Shown here piece by piece: positions 8,421 to 16,546 of a stretch of 64,000 nucleotides of DNA. The translations under genes were made by a program, and so were the position numbers. The stretch is from NCBI RefSeq assembly GCF_004115745.1, contig NZ_QXIL01000008.1, forward strand, positions 34,902 to 98,901. The letters run 5' to 3'. Origin of the DNA: Levilactobacillus suantsaii (GTDB lineage Bacteria; Bacillota; Bacilli; Lactobacillales; Lactobacillaceae). Positions within the stretch are counted from its first letter, which is position 1. Every line of letters begins with the position of its first letter. Below the pieces are notes generated by a model, which was given only the letters and a program-made list of their open reading frames with translations, made no database searches and was not told where the DNA came from.

Positions 8421-9605
8421 ATGATTATTAACAAACATATCATGCGGACGACGAACGAAAAGCAAGTGTTGCAACAGATTGTCAATGCAGGACCCATTTC
8501 GCGGAGTCAGATTTCCCGGAACCTGAGCTTGAACAAGGTGACGGTCTCGGATATCTACAGTGAGTTGCTCCACGAAGGCTTGATCCGTGAGGTTGGTCAC
8601 GGGGTCAGCACCCGTAACGGTGGTCGGAAGCCAGTCATGGCGTTGTTGAATGTCGACTACGGTTACATCATCAGTATCAATATCCTCCGGCAACGCTTCA
8701 CTATGTTGGCGTGCCGGTTAGACGGTAAGTCGGAAGACTACACCAGCGTTTCGACGCGCAACGTGGATTTGACCACGGCGCTCGATATGATTGAAGACGA
8801 TATCCGCAAGATGATGGCGGAACGTGATACCCGGCTGTTGGGGTTGTCCTTTGGCTTAGATGGCATGATCGACAACAATCAAATCTTAGGGGCCACGCTC
8901 GCTGGGTTGAAGAACTTTGATTTAGCCAAGTACTTCGGCGACAAGTTCAACGTGCCGGTGGTCTTGGAAAACTTGGCCAACGAATCGGCCATCTTCGAAC
9001 GGGACTTTTCCGGTGAGGGCGTCTACGAGAACTTGATTTCGGTCACCATTCGGGATCAAGTTAGCGCCGGCATCGTCGCGGCCGGGCATTTGTACCGGGG
9101 TCACGCGGGTGAAGCGGGCGTCATCGGCCGGTGCCCATTAGCCGACCGGTACCAGGAACAGACTCACGAAACGGTCAACCACTATGTTTCTGAGACTAGC
9201 GTGTTGAAGCGTATCATGGCTTACCAGCATCTGGACCACGTGGATGTGAACCGGATTCGGCGGGATTACTTGGGCCATCAGCCCGAATTACTCGCCATTC
9301 TGGATGAGTTCACTTACTACCTGGCCAAGGTCTTGGCAAACCTCTCCGGCAGTTTTGCCCCAGATGCCATCGTCTTGAACGCGCCGATTTTGGAACTCCT
9401 GCCTGAATTGATGGATGGGGTTCGCGGTTACGTTGACCAGATGGCGATTTCCCGCAAGGCCCCGCTCCTCTTGACCAAGAAGGCTAAGGAAGCGTCCTTG
9501 ATGGGTGGGTCATCGGCCATCATTCACCGGGTCTTAGGTCTCGATGACTTACAGCTGACCTTCAAGAACGAACGGCAAGTCGTACTCGAGGAATTGGAAT
9601 CTTAA
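8421..9605 (+). CDS. ROK family transcriptional regulator (XylR/NagC-like)
   Basis: The 394-residue protein opens with a winged helix-turn-helix (about residues 10-65: EKQVLQQIVNAGPISRSQISRNLSLNKVTVSDIYSELLHEGLI in two blocks). The ROK sugar-kinase-like fold follows, with GLSFGLDGMID and GHLYRGHAGEAGVIG. The HAGEAG stretch fits the ROK substrate-binding site, but the usual zinc ligands C-x-CG-x-x-G-C after it are missing. It is probably a sugar-responsive repressor. A TAA at 8403 in frame excludes earlier starts. ATG 8421 lacks a good ribosome-binding site, and ATG 8442 is an alternative. No sugar operon is adjacent; xylPQ lies 17 kb away. The gene has its own terminator. Confidence 0.85.
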   Translation: MIINKHIMRTTNEKQVLQQIVNAGPISRSQISRNLSLNKVTVSDIYSELLHEGLIREVGHGVSTRNGGRKPVMALLNVDYGYIISINILRQRFTMLACRLDGKSEDYTSVSTRNVDLTTALDMIEDDIRKMMAERDTRLLGLSFGLDGMIDNNQILGATLAGLKNFDLAKYFGDKFNVPVVLENLANESAIFERDFSGEGVYENLISVTIRDQVSAGIVAAGHLYRGHAGEAGVIGRCPLADRYQEQTHETVNHYVSETSVLKRIMAYQHLDHVDVNRIRRDYLGHQPELLAILDEFTYYLAKVLANLSGSFAPDAIVLNAPILELLPELMDGVRGYVDQMAISRKAPLLLTKKAKEASLMGGSSAIIHRVLGLDDLQLTFKNERQVVLEELES

Positions 9606-9639
9606 GGCCCCTGACCATTTAAAATATAACGATAATGTG

Positions 9640-9695
9640 AGCAGTTTGATGAGGTCCCGCCGATGATGGCGGGGCGTTGTCAAACTGCTTTTTTA
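9640..9695 (+). terminator. Terminator after the ROK gene
   Basis: AGCAGTTTGA (9640-9649) pairs with TCAAACTGCT (9680-9689), with an inner TCCCGCC/GGCGGGG stem and a six-T tail. Confidence 0.9.
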
Positions 9696-9716
9696 GGTGT
9701 TGGTGTGGGAAATTCC

Positions 9717-9745
9717 TTCGGCAATCGCGACGGGTAGGGTATAAT
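9717..9745 (+). promoter_or_regulatory. Promoter of the AI-2E family transporter gene
   Basis: The consensus -10 TATAAT (9740-9745) lies 30 bases before the TTG start. TTCGGC (9717-9722) is a weak -35 at 17 bases. Confidence 0.55.
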
Positions 9746-9774
9746 TAAGCTGATTAAGAGTGGGGGAATGCGAT

Positions 9775-10911
9775 TTGAATTTATGGGAACGGTTTGTCGC
9801 GAACATCCGGCTCCGCCGTTTCGTGGTGCTGGCAGCCATTATCCTCATCTTATGGCTGGTTCGCAGTGAAATGAACACGATTCTCTTGACGTTTATCTTT
9901 ACCTTTCTGGTCCTCCAGTTAGTGAAATTTGTGCACCGTCACGTGCACTTGCCCTCCCAGCTGATCGTCATCGTGACCTACGTGGTCATCTTAGGCGGGC
10001 TGTATTGGGCGATTACGACCTATTTACCACAACTCGTGACCTCGTCGATGCGGGGCATCGAACAGCTCTATAAGTTCTACCAAAATCCCGACAACGACAC
10101 CAACGAAGTGGCGCGATGGGTGATCAATTACCTGAGCACTTCGGACATTGTCAATCAGTTGCAAAACGGTGCCAAGTTGGTCTTGAACTACGTGTCGACC
10201 ATCGGCTCCTTTGGCTTTACCGTCTTTATGTCGATGATTCTGAGTTTCTTCTTCACCATCGAAGACAAGCAGATGGCGGCCTTTTCCCAACGGTTCTTGA
10301 CCAGCACTTATGGTTGGATCTTCCAAGACATCAAGTTTTTCGCCGAAAAGTTCATCAATACCTTCGGCGTGGTCTTAGAAGCCCAGTTCTTTATCGCGCT
10401 GTGCAACACCCTGATTACCACCGTTATCTTGGCCATCATGCAGATGCCACAGTTGCCGACGTTAGCCATTATGATCTTCGTGTTGAGCCTGATTCCGGTC
10501 GCCGGGGTCATCGTGTCGGTCTTTCCATTGGCCATTTTGGGTTACTCGGTGGGCGGCTATCGCTACATCATTTACATCTTAGTGATGATCGTGGTGGTCC
10601 ACGCCCTTGAAGCCTACGTGTTGAACCCGAAGTTCATGTCCAGCCGGACAGAGCTCCCTATCTTTTACACCTTCGTGGTGTTACTGGCGGGAGAACAGCT
10701 CTTCGGCGTCTGGGGCTTGATCGTCGGGGTGCCCATCTTTACCTTCTTCTTAGATATCTTAGGTGTGCGGCCGGTCCACGGCCTACACCCGGGTGTCGAC
10801 GTGGAGAAATTGCGGCAATATCGGCAAACGCACGGGCGACACCATCACCATCCGGAAGATACTGATTGTGATGATACCGATAACAACGTAGAGAAACACG
10901 ACCAACCGTAA
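9775..10911 (+). CDS. AI-2E family transporter (membrane permease)
   Basis: The protein has about 378 residues with seven or eight membrane helices arranged as in the AI-2E/YdiK/PerM family: two N-terminal helices, a central soluble stretch (about residues 80-145) and the C-terminal motif LEAYVLNPKFMSSRTELP..., followed by FGVWGLIVGVPIF. The tail is His/Asp-rich (HGRHHHHPEDTDCDDTD). Some family members export autoinducer-2 while others are Na+/H+ antiporters, so the substrate is unknown. TTG at 9775, 8 bases after GGGGG, is preferred over an in-frame GTG at 9760. It is a single gene between terminators. Confidence 0.85.
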   Translation: MNLWERFVANIRLRRFVVLAAIILILWLVRSEMNTILLTFIFTFLVLQLVKFVHRHVHLPSQLIVIVTYVVILGGLYWAITTYLPQLVTSSMRGIEQLYKFYQNPDNDTNEVARWVINYLSTSDIVNQLQNGAKLVLNYVSTIGSFGFTVFMSMILSFFFTIEDKQMAAFSQRFLTSTYGWIFQDIKFFAEKFINTFGVVLEAQFFIALCNTLITTVILAIMQMPQLPTLAIMIFVLSLIPVAGVIVSVFPLAILGYSVGGYRYIIYILVMIVVVHALEAYVLNPKFMSSRTELPIFYTFVVLLAGEQLFGVWGLIVGVPIFTFFLDILGVRPVHGLHPGVDVEKLRQYRQTHGRHHHHPEDTDCDDTDNNVEKHDQP

Positions 10912-10943
10912 CAGTCGGTTGGCAACCAGAAGTGAATTTTATG

Positions 10944-10982
10944 GAGGAAAGCAGGTCATCGCCGACTTGGTTTCCTCTTTTT
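10944..10982 (+). terminator. Terminator after the AI-2E family gene
   Basis: GAGGAAA (10944-10950) pairs with TTTCCTC (10971-10977), with more pairing inside, followed by five T residues. Confidence 0.85.
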
Positions 10983-11079
10983 GGGTTTTACTGGTGAAGG
11001 TGAGACTAAGGGAGGACCAGGCTTATAGTAGTGTCAGGGGACCTTTTGTGCTACATTGAAAAATAGGAAGTGATATGAA

Positions 11080-11871
11080 ATGAGTATTCGGCAACACTTA
11101 TTGCGCGGGGCAATCAGATTGGCCGATGCCAGTGATCGGTTGCAACGCAAGTCGATGGTCAGTCGTTTGATCGGTGGTAATTTACCACGCTACGCCCCAA
11201 GTCGCCAACCGCTACACCCGAGGTCACCGCTGGCAGGCAAGCGCATCGCCTTTTTGGGGTCGTCCATTACGGCCGGGGCGGGGTCGCTACAGGATTCATT
11301 CGTGGATTATTTAGTGGCTCAAGACGGCGTGATTGCTATCAAAGAAGCCGTCAGTGGAACCACCTTGGCCGGGGATGAAGCCGACAGTTACTTGCCCCGG
11401 ATGCGGCACAACATTCCGGTCACAGCGCTACTGGACGCGTTCGTTTGTCAGTTGTCGACCAACGACGGGCGCCATCACAAAGCCTTGGGCCACGTCACGC
11501 CGCCGCAACAACGGCACGGTTTTGACACGACCACCACGCTAGGGGCCATTGAAACGGTGGCGGCTTACGTGCACCAGTACTGGGCGGTTCCGCTGATTTT
11601 TTACACCTGTGTGCGGCATCCGGATCCAGACTATGCCCAATTAGTCCATAAATTGTGGGCATTGCAGCAGAAATGGCACTTCACGATTCTGGATCTCTGG
11701 CAAAATCCCATCGTCAAGGCCGAAAACCAGGCGCAACCACTCGCTATGGTCGATGATGCCCACCCGACACGGCTGGGTTACCGCAACATTTGGACGCCAC
11801 TCTTTCGCCAGCAACTGATTGAGACGCTTCAACTGGATCCGCCTGCAGTTGCTAAAAAACAGCATGCTTAA
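11080..11871 (+). CDS. SGNH/GDSL-type hydrolase
   Basis: The 263-residue protein shows the SGNH blocks: IAFLGSSITAGAG (catalytic Ser, residue 61 or 62), CQLSTNDG (the Asn block) and VDDAHPTRLGY (Asp and His of the catalytic triad). These enzymes cleave ester bonds of lipids, acylated sugars or acylated wall polymers. No signal peptide is visible, although the N-terminal 50 residues form an extra segment before the hydrolase core, so the enzyme is probably cytoplasmic. The ATG at 11080 follows AGGAAGTGATATGAA. The substrate is unknown. It stands alone between terminators. Confidence 0.85.
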   Translation: MSIRQHLLRGAIRLADASDRLQRKSMVSRLIGGNLPRYAPSRQPLHPRSPLAGKRIAFLGSSITAGAGSLQDSFVDYLVAQDGVIAIKEAVSGTTLAGDEADSYLPRMRHNIPVTALLDAFVCQLSTNDGRHHKALGHVTPPQQRHGFDTTTTLGAIETVAAYVHQYWAVPLIFYTCVRHPDPDYAQLVHKLWALQQKWHFTILDLWQNPIVKAENQAQPLAMVDDAHPTRLGYRNIWTPLFRQQLIETLQLDPPAVAKKQHA

Positions 11872-11885
11872 GCAACGTATTTTAT

Positions 11886-11926
11886 GAGGCAATCAGGTTA
11901 TTGACGACTTGGGCGCCTCTTTTTTG
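11886..11926 (+). terminator. Terminator after the SGNH hydrolase gene
   Basis: GAGGC (11886-11890) pairs with GCCTC (11915-11919), followed by a run of T residues. Confidence 0.75.
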
Positions 11927-12012
11927 ATGATGAAACCAGTAGCCAAGCACCGCGTTTGCCCCCGAAGCATTGCGACCCCGGTTAGATTTGCGGTGTAATA
12001 ACCAGACCACCG

Positions 12013-12060
12013 CGTAAATCACCGAATATTGCTGAAATTTACGGGGAGATGGTGTAGAAT
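12013..12060 (+). promoter_or_regulatory. gpmA promoter with inverted repeat
   Basis: The -10 is probably TAGAAT (12055-12060). Upstream, CGTAAAT (12013-12019) and ATTTACG (12037-12043) form an inverted repeat over the -35 region, which would suit an operator. The sequence does not match the CcpA cre consensus. Confidence 0.45.
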
Positions 12061-12096
12061 AGCAAAGGTAAACTATGAAAGAAAGAGGTCTAAATA

Positions 12097-12789
12097 ATGG
12101 CAAAATTAGTACTGATTCGCCACGGCCAAAGTGAATGGAACCTTTCAAACCAATTCACCGGCTGGGTTGACGTTGACTTGAGTGAAAAGGGTGTTGAAGA
12201 AGCAAAGGCAGCTGGCCAAAAGGTCAAGGAAGCCGGCTTACAATTCGATTACGCTTACACTTCAGTTTTAAAGCGGGCCATCAAGACGTTACACTACGTT
12301 TTGGAAGAATCCGACCAACTTTGGATTCCAGAAGCTAAGACGTGGCGCTTGAACGAACGGCACTATGGCGCATTACAAGGCTTAAACAAGAAGGAAACCG
12401 CGGAAAAGTATGGGGACGACCAAGTTCACATCTGGCGGCGTTCTTACGACGTTTTGCCACCCCTGTTGGACGCTAACGATGAAGGTTCTGCGGTTAACGA
12501 TCGGCGTTACGCTGATCTGGACCCGAACATCATCCCTGGTGGGGAAAACTTGAAGGTTACCTTGGAACGGGTTATGCCTTTCTGGGAAGACCAAATCGCT
12601 CCGAAGTTACTTGACGGCAAGAACGTGGTGATTGCAGCGCACGGTAACTCATTACGGGCATTAAGCAAGTACATCGAACGGATTTCTGATGACGACATCA
12701 TGAACCTCGAAATGGCAACTGGTGAACCAGTGGTCTACGACTTCGATGACAAGTTAAACATGACGAACAAGACGAAGTTGGGCAAGTAG
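12097..12789 (+). CDS. gpmA: 2,3-bisphosphoglycerate-dependent phosphoglycerate mutase
   Basis: This glycolytic enzyme interconverts 3- and 2-phosphoglycerate. The 230-residue length is normal. The phosphohistidine motif [10 protein letters not shown] is at the N-terminus (His9), followed by [13 protein letters not shown], then [23 protein letters not shown] and the second catalytic His in [10 protein letters not shown]. Codon use is biased as in a highly expressed gene. ATG 12097 follows AAAGAGG. It stands alone with its own promoter and terminator. Confidence 0.97.
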   Translation: MAKLVLIRHGQSEWNLSNQFTGWVDVDLSEKGVEEAKAAGQKVKEAGLQFDYAYTSVLKRAIKTLHYVLEESDQLWIPEAKTWRLNERHYGALQGLNKKETAEKYGDDQVHIWRRSYDVLPPLLDANDEGSAVNDRRYADLDPNIIPGGENLKVTLERVMPFWEDQIAPKLLDGKNVVIAAHGNSLRALSKYIERISDDDIMNLEMATGEPVVYDFDDKLNMTNKTKLGK

Positions 12790-12800
12790 TCCCAACTCGT

Positions 12801-12834
12801 AAAGCCGATCCGGCAATTGCAGGGTCGGCTTTTT
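12801..12834 (+). terminator. Terminator after gpmA
   Basis: AAAGCCGA..C (12801-12811) pairs with G..TCGGCTTT (12821-12832), followed by T residues. Confidence 0.85.
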
Positions 12835-12900
12835 CGTGGGGAAAAGCGTATCGTGCGCTACGGCAGGTGCACACTATAAGAGAAGAAAAGAGATTGAGAA

Positions 12901-13149
12901 TTGACTAAACCAGTAACGCAAGTTGAAATGATGAAGATTATCGCCCTGTTTCGCAAAGAGGGCTACAAAGGCGAATACGAGGAGTTTCAACGGGTCAGCG
13001 GCACCGACCGCGAGTTCTTCGTGGTCATGGGCAACGACCAGGGCTTGAAGGCCTTGTTCCGGGCCAGCTTGATGCTGGACGCCGTCGAGTTCCAGTACGT
13101 ACTGGACGATAAGCACGTGTTCGTGCAAGGGGATGCGGACGCGAGCTAA
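12901..13149 (+). CDS. Small conserved protein of unknown function
   Basis: The 82-residue soluble, acidic protein has no signal peptide and no membrane helix. Predicted helix-strand alternation is regular (MMKIIALFRKEGY, then EFFVVMG, then FQYVLDDKHVFVQGD). TTG at 12901 is the only start; TATAAG (12875-12880) may be its -10, and the ribosome-binding site is a weak GAAAAGAGA. A very strong terminator follows, which supports a real transcription unit. Not recognised. Confidence 0.65.
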   Translation: MTKPVTQVEMMKIIALFRKEGYKGEYEEFQRVSGTDREFFVVMGNDQGLKALFRASLMLDAVEFQYVLDDKHVFVQGDADAS

Positions 13150-13187
13150 AAAGCCTGCTCAACTGGTGTTGGTGAAGCGGCTTAGGG

Positions 13188-13223
13188 GAACCCAATTCGT
13201 TTGCGAATTGGGTTCTTTTTTTT
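13188..13223 (+). terminator. Strong terminator after the 82-residue gene
   Basis: GAACCCAATTCG and CGAATTGGGTTC form a perfect 12-bp stem with a 4-base loop and eight T residues. Confidence 0.95.
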
Positions 13224-13276
13224 ATGGAGATTGCCCCTAGAAGGGAGACTCGAGTGATTGCCTGCCGCTAATATGA

Positions 13277-13312
13277 TAAAAAAGGCATGCCCCCGAAGTT
13301 CGGAAGCATGCC
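13277..13312 (-). terminator. Minus-strand terminator far downstream of the small membrane protein gene
   Basis: On the minus strand GGCATGC (13312-13306) pairs with GCATGCC (13290-13284), with an inner CCGAA/TTCGG pairing, then a T-run (complement of 13277-13283). The nearest minus-strand gene stops 277 bases upstream. Confidence 0.75.
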
Positions 13313-13588
13313 AGAAACAACAGCACTATTCAATTAAATCCAGTTAAACCAATCTCAGCACCCCATTACGGCTTCATCAGAGCCGCCATAGCAACGCGTT
13401 AAACTATGGTCGAGGCTCTAATTACAATCACATCTTGAAGGGTAAGATCTTCGTAAAAAATACAATAGCCTGATTAATATCGGGAACGACAAAACCGGTG
13501 TGGTCAAGGGTCCCTTGAAAAATTGATGATGGCATACCCCTTTAGATTACCGTAAGTGCGCTTAAGTGGGTGACCGGATTAGTGGCTG
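13313..13588 (-). other. Non-coding minus-strand segment with a long stem, possible small RNA
   Basis: No frame with a start and ribosome-binding site was found. On the minus strand AGAGCC/GGCTCT and CCATAG/CTATGG form a two-part stem (13379-13419). The segment ends at the strong terminator 13277-13312. It may be the 3' end of the mRNA for the membrane protein or an independent small RNA. Confidence 0.4.
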
Positions 13589-13858
13589 TTACGATCTTGC
13601 CGAATTGGTAAGATGACGGTAGCCAAAGTAGAACTGAACTAATGCCAGGATGACGTTCACCCAAATTAAGACTTGGAACCAAGTGCTTAATCCACTAACC
13701 GGAGTAGCACCGTAGAATGCCCAGAAGCCCCAAATAACGGCAACAACATTAATCCAAGCAAACGTTTTTTGCTTGCTTTGTTGGTCGAGAACGAACCACA
13801 TCCAGATGACATTAATAATGAACCAAATTGCTAAAATCCAAAAACTCCAAGCAAACAT
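13589..13858 (-). CDS. Small hydrophobic membrane protein
   Basis: The protein has about 89 residues and three membrane helices: WSFWILAIWFIINVIWMWFVL, then INVVAVIWGFWAFYG, then FQVLIWVNVILALVQFYFGY. It is Trp-rich, with a short charged tail. On the minus strand an AGAGG ribosome-binding site lies 8 bases before the ATG at 13858; the ATG at 13864 is too close, and a longer frame to 13957 has no support. It is divergent from a TetR regulator, with an inverted repeat between them, so it is probably that regulator's target. The function is unknown. Confidence 0.75.
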   Translation of the reverse strand: MFAWSFWILAIWFIINVIWMWFVLDQQSKQKTFAWINVVAVIWGFWAFYGATPVSGLSTWFQVLIWVNVILALVQFYFGYRHLTNSARS

Positions 13859-13977
13859 TATCATGACCTCTATTCTCTCTATAAATTTGAAAGGAATTAT
13901 GCCGGCTTTCCTAACCTCTAAAGCATACCCTGTTTCGTTTATAAATCCCACCATCAAAATAAGTTTAATTGTCAGAT

Positions 13978-14007
13978 TTCGAACAAAAGCCTTGCTGACT
14001 GTTCGAA
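13978..14007. promoter_or_regulatory. Candidate operator between the membrane protein and the TetR gene
   Basis: TTCGAAC (13978-13984) and GTTCGAA (14001-14007) are perfect inverted copies 16 bases apart in the divergent intergenic region. The position suits a TetR-type operator controlling both genes. This is inference only. Confidence 0.5.
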
Positions 14008-14084
14008 AGGCAACAATTAAGCTGCAATTAATTTGTGGTATGCTAGACCTATCTTAAATTGAGGAGTTCGTTAACGTATTCATT

Positions 14085-14666
14085 ATGACAAAAGACGTGC
14101 GAAAAATAAAAACTGAACGTGATATTCAAACCGCTTTTTTAGAGTTGCTCACGACACGACCGTTTACTAAGGTTACCGTGAGTGATATTTGTCAAAAGTC
14201 ACTCACCAGTCGTTCAACCTTTTACAGTCACTACCTTGATAAGTATGACTTATTGGACCGAATTGTGACTTACTATCAGACAATGTTGGTCCAGCAATTA
14301 GATCAGAATTTTAACCAGATGGTTGCCGGTGATTTAGAGTCTTTGATTCATAAGGTCATCATCGCAATGGCACCGCATCGCCGGGCGATTCAGATTCTTT
14401 TTACGGTTCATGAACCTCACGTTGATTTAAAGGAAAGCTTTCGCCAGCTACTACATACCGAATGGCGCCACTATATTCAAAAACAAGGTCCCATTCATGA
14501 GGTCCCAGTTGAGCTAATTGCCGATATGGGGACCAGTATGCATATGACGTTAATCGAATGGGTCATCACTCATGGCACCGATTCGCTACCAGCCGTGATT
14601 GAATCGATTAGTATCATTCGTAAAGCAATCTTATTACAAATCGACGAGTCGCAACCGTCCCCATAA
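14085..14666 (+). CDS. TetR/AcrR family transcriptional regulator
   Basis: The 193-residue protein has an N-terminal helix-turn-helix: TERDIQTAFLELLTTRPFTKVTVSDI, then TSRSTFYSHYLDKYDLLDRI, which matches the TetR recognition helix ending SxxTFYxHYxxKxxLL. The C-terminal ligand domain is of the short type seen in DhaS-like regulators of lactic acid bacteria. It is divergently transcribed from a small membrane protein with a shared inverted repeat, so it probably represses itself and that neighbour. The only strong ribosome-binding sequence, GAGGAG, lies about 20 bases before the ATG, yet no other start fits. Confidence 0.88.
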   Translation: MTKDVRKIKTERDIQTAFLELLTTRPFTKVTVSDICQKSLTSRSTFYSHYLDKYDLLDRIVTYYQTMLVQQLDQNFNQMVAGDLESLIHKVIIAMAPHRRAIQILFTVHEPHVDLKESFRQLLHTEWRHYIQKQGPIHEVPVELIADMGTSMHMTLIEWVITHGTDSLPAVIESISIIRKAILLQIDESQPSP

Positions 14667-14943
14667 GGCGACTCACGCCACCTAGTTTTGATCAGCTGGC
14701 TATGGTTAAGTGGCAGGGACCAGCGTGAAGGCCCGTTATAATCAGGTCACTGATTTCGCTGAGTGAATTGGTCGGGGCGTTGCCGAGAAAAAGACTATTT
14801 CGCTAAAAACGGCGTCGCCACTTGTTACTGCCTGACTACGTGTTAATCGTTCGGATGAGCGATGAATATGAAGCGGATTGGTGGTGAAATGTAGCGTAAA
14901 ATTAGCAGTTGAAGGGGTATCTTATAATTTTTGAAATAAAAAC
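14667..14943. other. Intergenic region without a recognised gene
   Basis: Only short frames are present. A TATAAT-like box occurs near 14737 but is followed by no start with a ribosome-binding site. Nothing else could be supported. Confidence 0.5.
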
Positions 14944-14991
14944 AACCCGCTAAGATGACTGATTGAAGCCAATCTTACCGGGTTATTTTTT
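14944..14991. terminator. Bidirectional terminator between the TetR and LysR genes
   Basis: AACCCG.TAAGAT (14944-14956) pairs with ATCTTA.CGGGTT (ending 14984); T residues follow and A residues precede. It can serve both convergent genes. Confidence 0.8.
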
Positions 14992-15018
14992 ATGTCAGGG
15001 GTGCGCATCCAATTGTGC

Positions 15019-15867
15019 CTATCGCTCCTGCAACTGTTCAACTAGTGGCATCACCCGCTGCCGGTTACGGCTGAGAAAGCAGGCGTAGAATCGTTGGTGG
15101 GCGACTTTGTCGGTTAACGGTTTGAGCAAGCGGTCGTTAGGCAAGTGCTGGCCCCACTCATCGTTAAGATTAGTGAGGTTGGTGGTGAAGAAGGGGAGAC
15201 GAGAATAATTTAAAATCTCACTGTATTCTTGGGATTGATCCTGATAAATCAGCTTGGCCGCCGGAATCTGGTCGTGATAAATCGTTTGCCAAAAGCCGAT
15301 ATTCTGCGGACTCAACAACGTTTGCCCCCTTAAGTCCTGAAAGGTCAACGTTGGCTGGTTCGCGAGCGGACTATCAGCGGGCAAATTGACCGCCATCTTT
15401 TCGGTCCCCAGGTACACGGATGTAATATCGAAGGCCTTCAAAGGATGATTGATCAACACGCATGTCACCTGTTCGTCGGTGAGGCTTTCGGCGACGTTTG
15501 CAACCAAAAAGTCGGCTTGAATCTGGACGTTAGTCGGGGCCAAGGACCGCAGGACAATCAACGGCCCGGGGGCGTTGGCCGCCACAGTTAGAGTGGCTTG
15601 ATTTTGGCTGAAACGTTGGACGCGGGTGACGAAGTTGGCGTTGTTGTTCAGCACCTTTTTAGCTTCGCGCGCGGCGTATTTACCGGTCTCGGAGAGGTAG
15701 AGCTTATTCGGCTGACGAATAAAAAGCGCGACGCCTAAATCGGTTTCCAGTTTTTGCATGGAATGAGAAATTGCCGGCTGGGTGAGCCCTAATTTTTGGG
15801 CCGTCTTGGCCAAGGTCCCCACTTGGGCGTAAGTCGCCAGAACCGCCAGCAAATGGTAATCAATCAT
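15019..15867 (-). CDS. LysR family transcriptional regulator
   Basis: The protein has about 282 residues. The N-terminal winged helix-turn-helix reads LLAVLATYAQVGTLAKTAQKLG, then LTQPAISHSMQKLETDLGVALF, which is the classic LysR pattern. A linker helix and a periplasmic-binding-like effector domain follow. The ATG at 15867 lies 8 bases after GGAGG; an upstream GTG in frame overlaps that site and is rejected. It is divergent from two flavoprotein genes, which it most likely controls, perhaps in response to a redox-active or electrophilic compound. Confidence 0.9.
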   Translation of the reverse strand: MIDYHLLAVLATYAQVGTLAKTAQKLGLTQPAISHSMQKLETDLGVALFIRQPNKLYLSETGKYAAREAKKVLNNNANFVTRVQRFSQNQATLTVAANAPGPLIVLRSLAPTNVQIQADFLVANVAESLTDEQVTCVLINHPLKAFDITSVYLGTEKMAVNLPADSPLANQPTLTFQDLRGQTLLSPQNIGFWQTIYHDQIPAAKLIYQDQSQEYSEILNYSRLPFFTTNLTNLNDEWGQHLPNDRLLKPLTDKVAHQRFYACFLSRNRQRVMPLVEQLQER

Positions 15868-15920
15868 GGCTGACACCTCCTACCTTAAATTGAATTTATA
15901 CTAGCATGCCTAAACGTCAA

Positions 15921-15949
15921 TTTTCAAGCAAGACGAGAGCGCCTATAAT
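15921..15949 (+). promoter_or_regulatory. Promoter of the flavoprotein operon
   Basis: TTTTCA (15921-15926), a 17-base spacer and TATAAT (15944-15949). It lies in the divergent region with the LysR gene, so the LysR protein may bind just upstream. Confidence 0.65.
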
Positions 15950-15979
15950 ATAAAATGTTAAGAAAGGAAGGCGTGCAAG

Positions 15980-16513
15980 ATGAAAATTGTTATGTTAACG
16001 GGGAGTCCCCACAATCCCGGGACTTCTAAGCAGTTGGCTGACGCCTTTGAAGCGGGCGCTAAGGAAGCTGGTCATTCAGTTTACCGGTATGATGCGGGTC
16101 TGCAAGGGACGGACCAACCGCACTTCTTACAACTTGAAAAGGCGTCGGGGATGGAAGTCGGGATTCCGGATAATGATCCGGTGGAAAACGACGTCCTGCC
16201 GCACCTATTGAAGGCCGATGTGGTGGTGTTGGTTTCGTCACTGTACTACTTCGGGATTAACGCTCAGCTCAAAGCGGTGATTGACCGCTTTTGCGATTAT
16301 AATCATGAGTTGAAGGGAAAAAAGTCCGTCGTTTTAGTGACTGGCTACGGTAGTCAAGACGACCTCGGGGCCATCAAGCTCCAACTGCAAAAGCTTCAAA
16401 AATACATGCGCTGGCCAAGTCTTGGCGACATTTATGCCGACGATTCGTGGAACCAACGCAAACTGGCCGTGTATGTGCAACAAGCCCACGACCTGGGTCA
16501 GTCCATCAAATAA
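15980..16513 (+). CDS. NADPH-dependent FMN reductase / flavodoxin-fold oxidoreductase
   Basis: The 177-residue protein starts MKIVMLTGSPHNPGTSKQLADAF, the phosphate-binding loop for FMN in this fold (pattern GSPxxxGxS). SSLYYFGINAQLKAVIDR follows, as in NAD(P)H-dependent FMN reductases and quinone reductases. It should act in the cytoplasm as a flavin-linked reductase; the electron acceptor is unknown. ATG 15980 follows AGAAAGGAAGG. A second flavodoxin-fold gene lies 33 bases downstream, and a LysR regulator is divergent. Confidence 0.88.
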   Translation: MKIVMLTGSPHNPGTSKQLADAFEAGAKEAGHSVYRYDAGLQGTDQPHFLQLEKASGMEVGIPDNDPVENDVLPHLLKADVVVLVSSLYYFGINAQLKAVIDRFCDYNHELKGKKSVVLVTGYGSQDDLGAIKLQLQKLQKYMRWPSLGDIYADDSWNQRKLAVYVQQAHDLGQSIK

Positions 16514-16546
16514 CCCAATTAACAGCATTGAAGAGAGGAGCCCATT

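Noticed and set aside
14730..14745. TATAAT box after the TetR gene as a promoter for an unseen gene
   Set aside because: No start codon with a ribosome-binding site follows before the LysR terminator.
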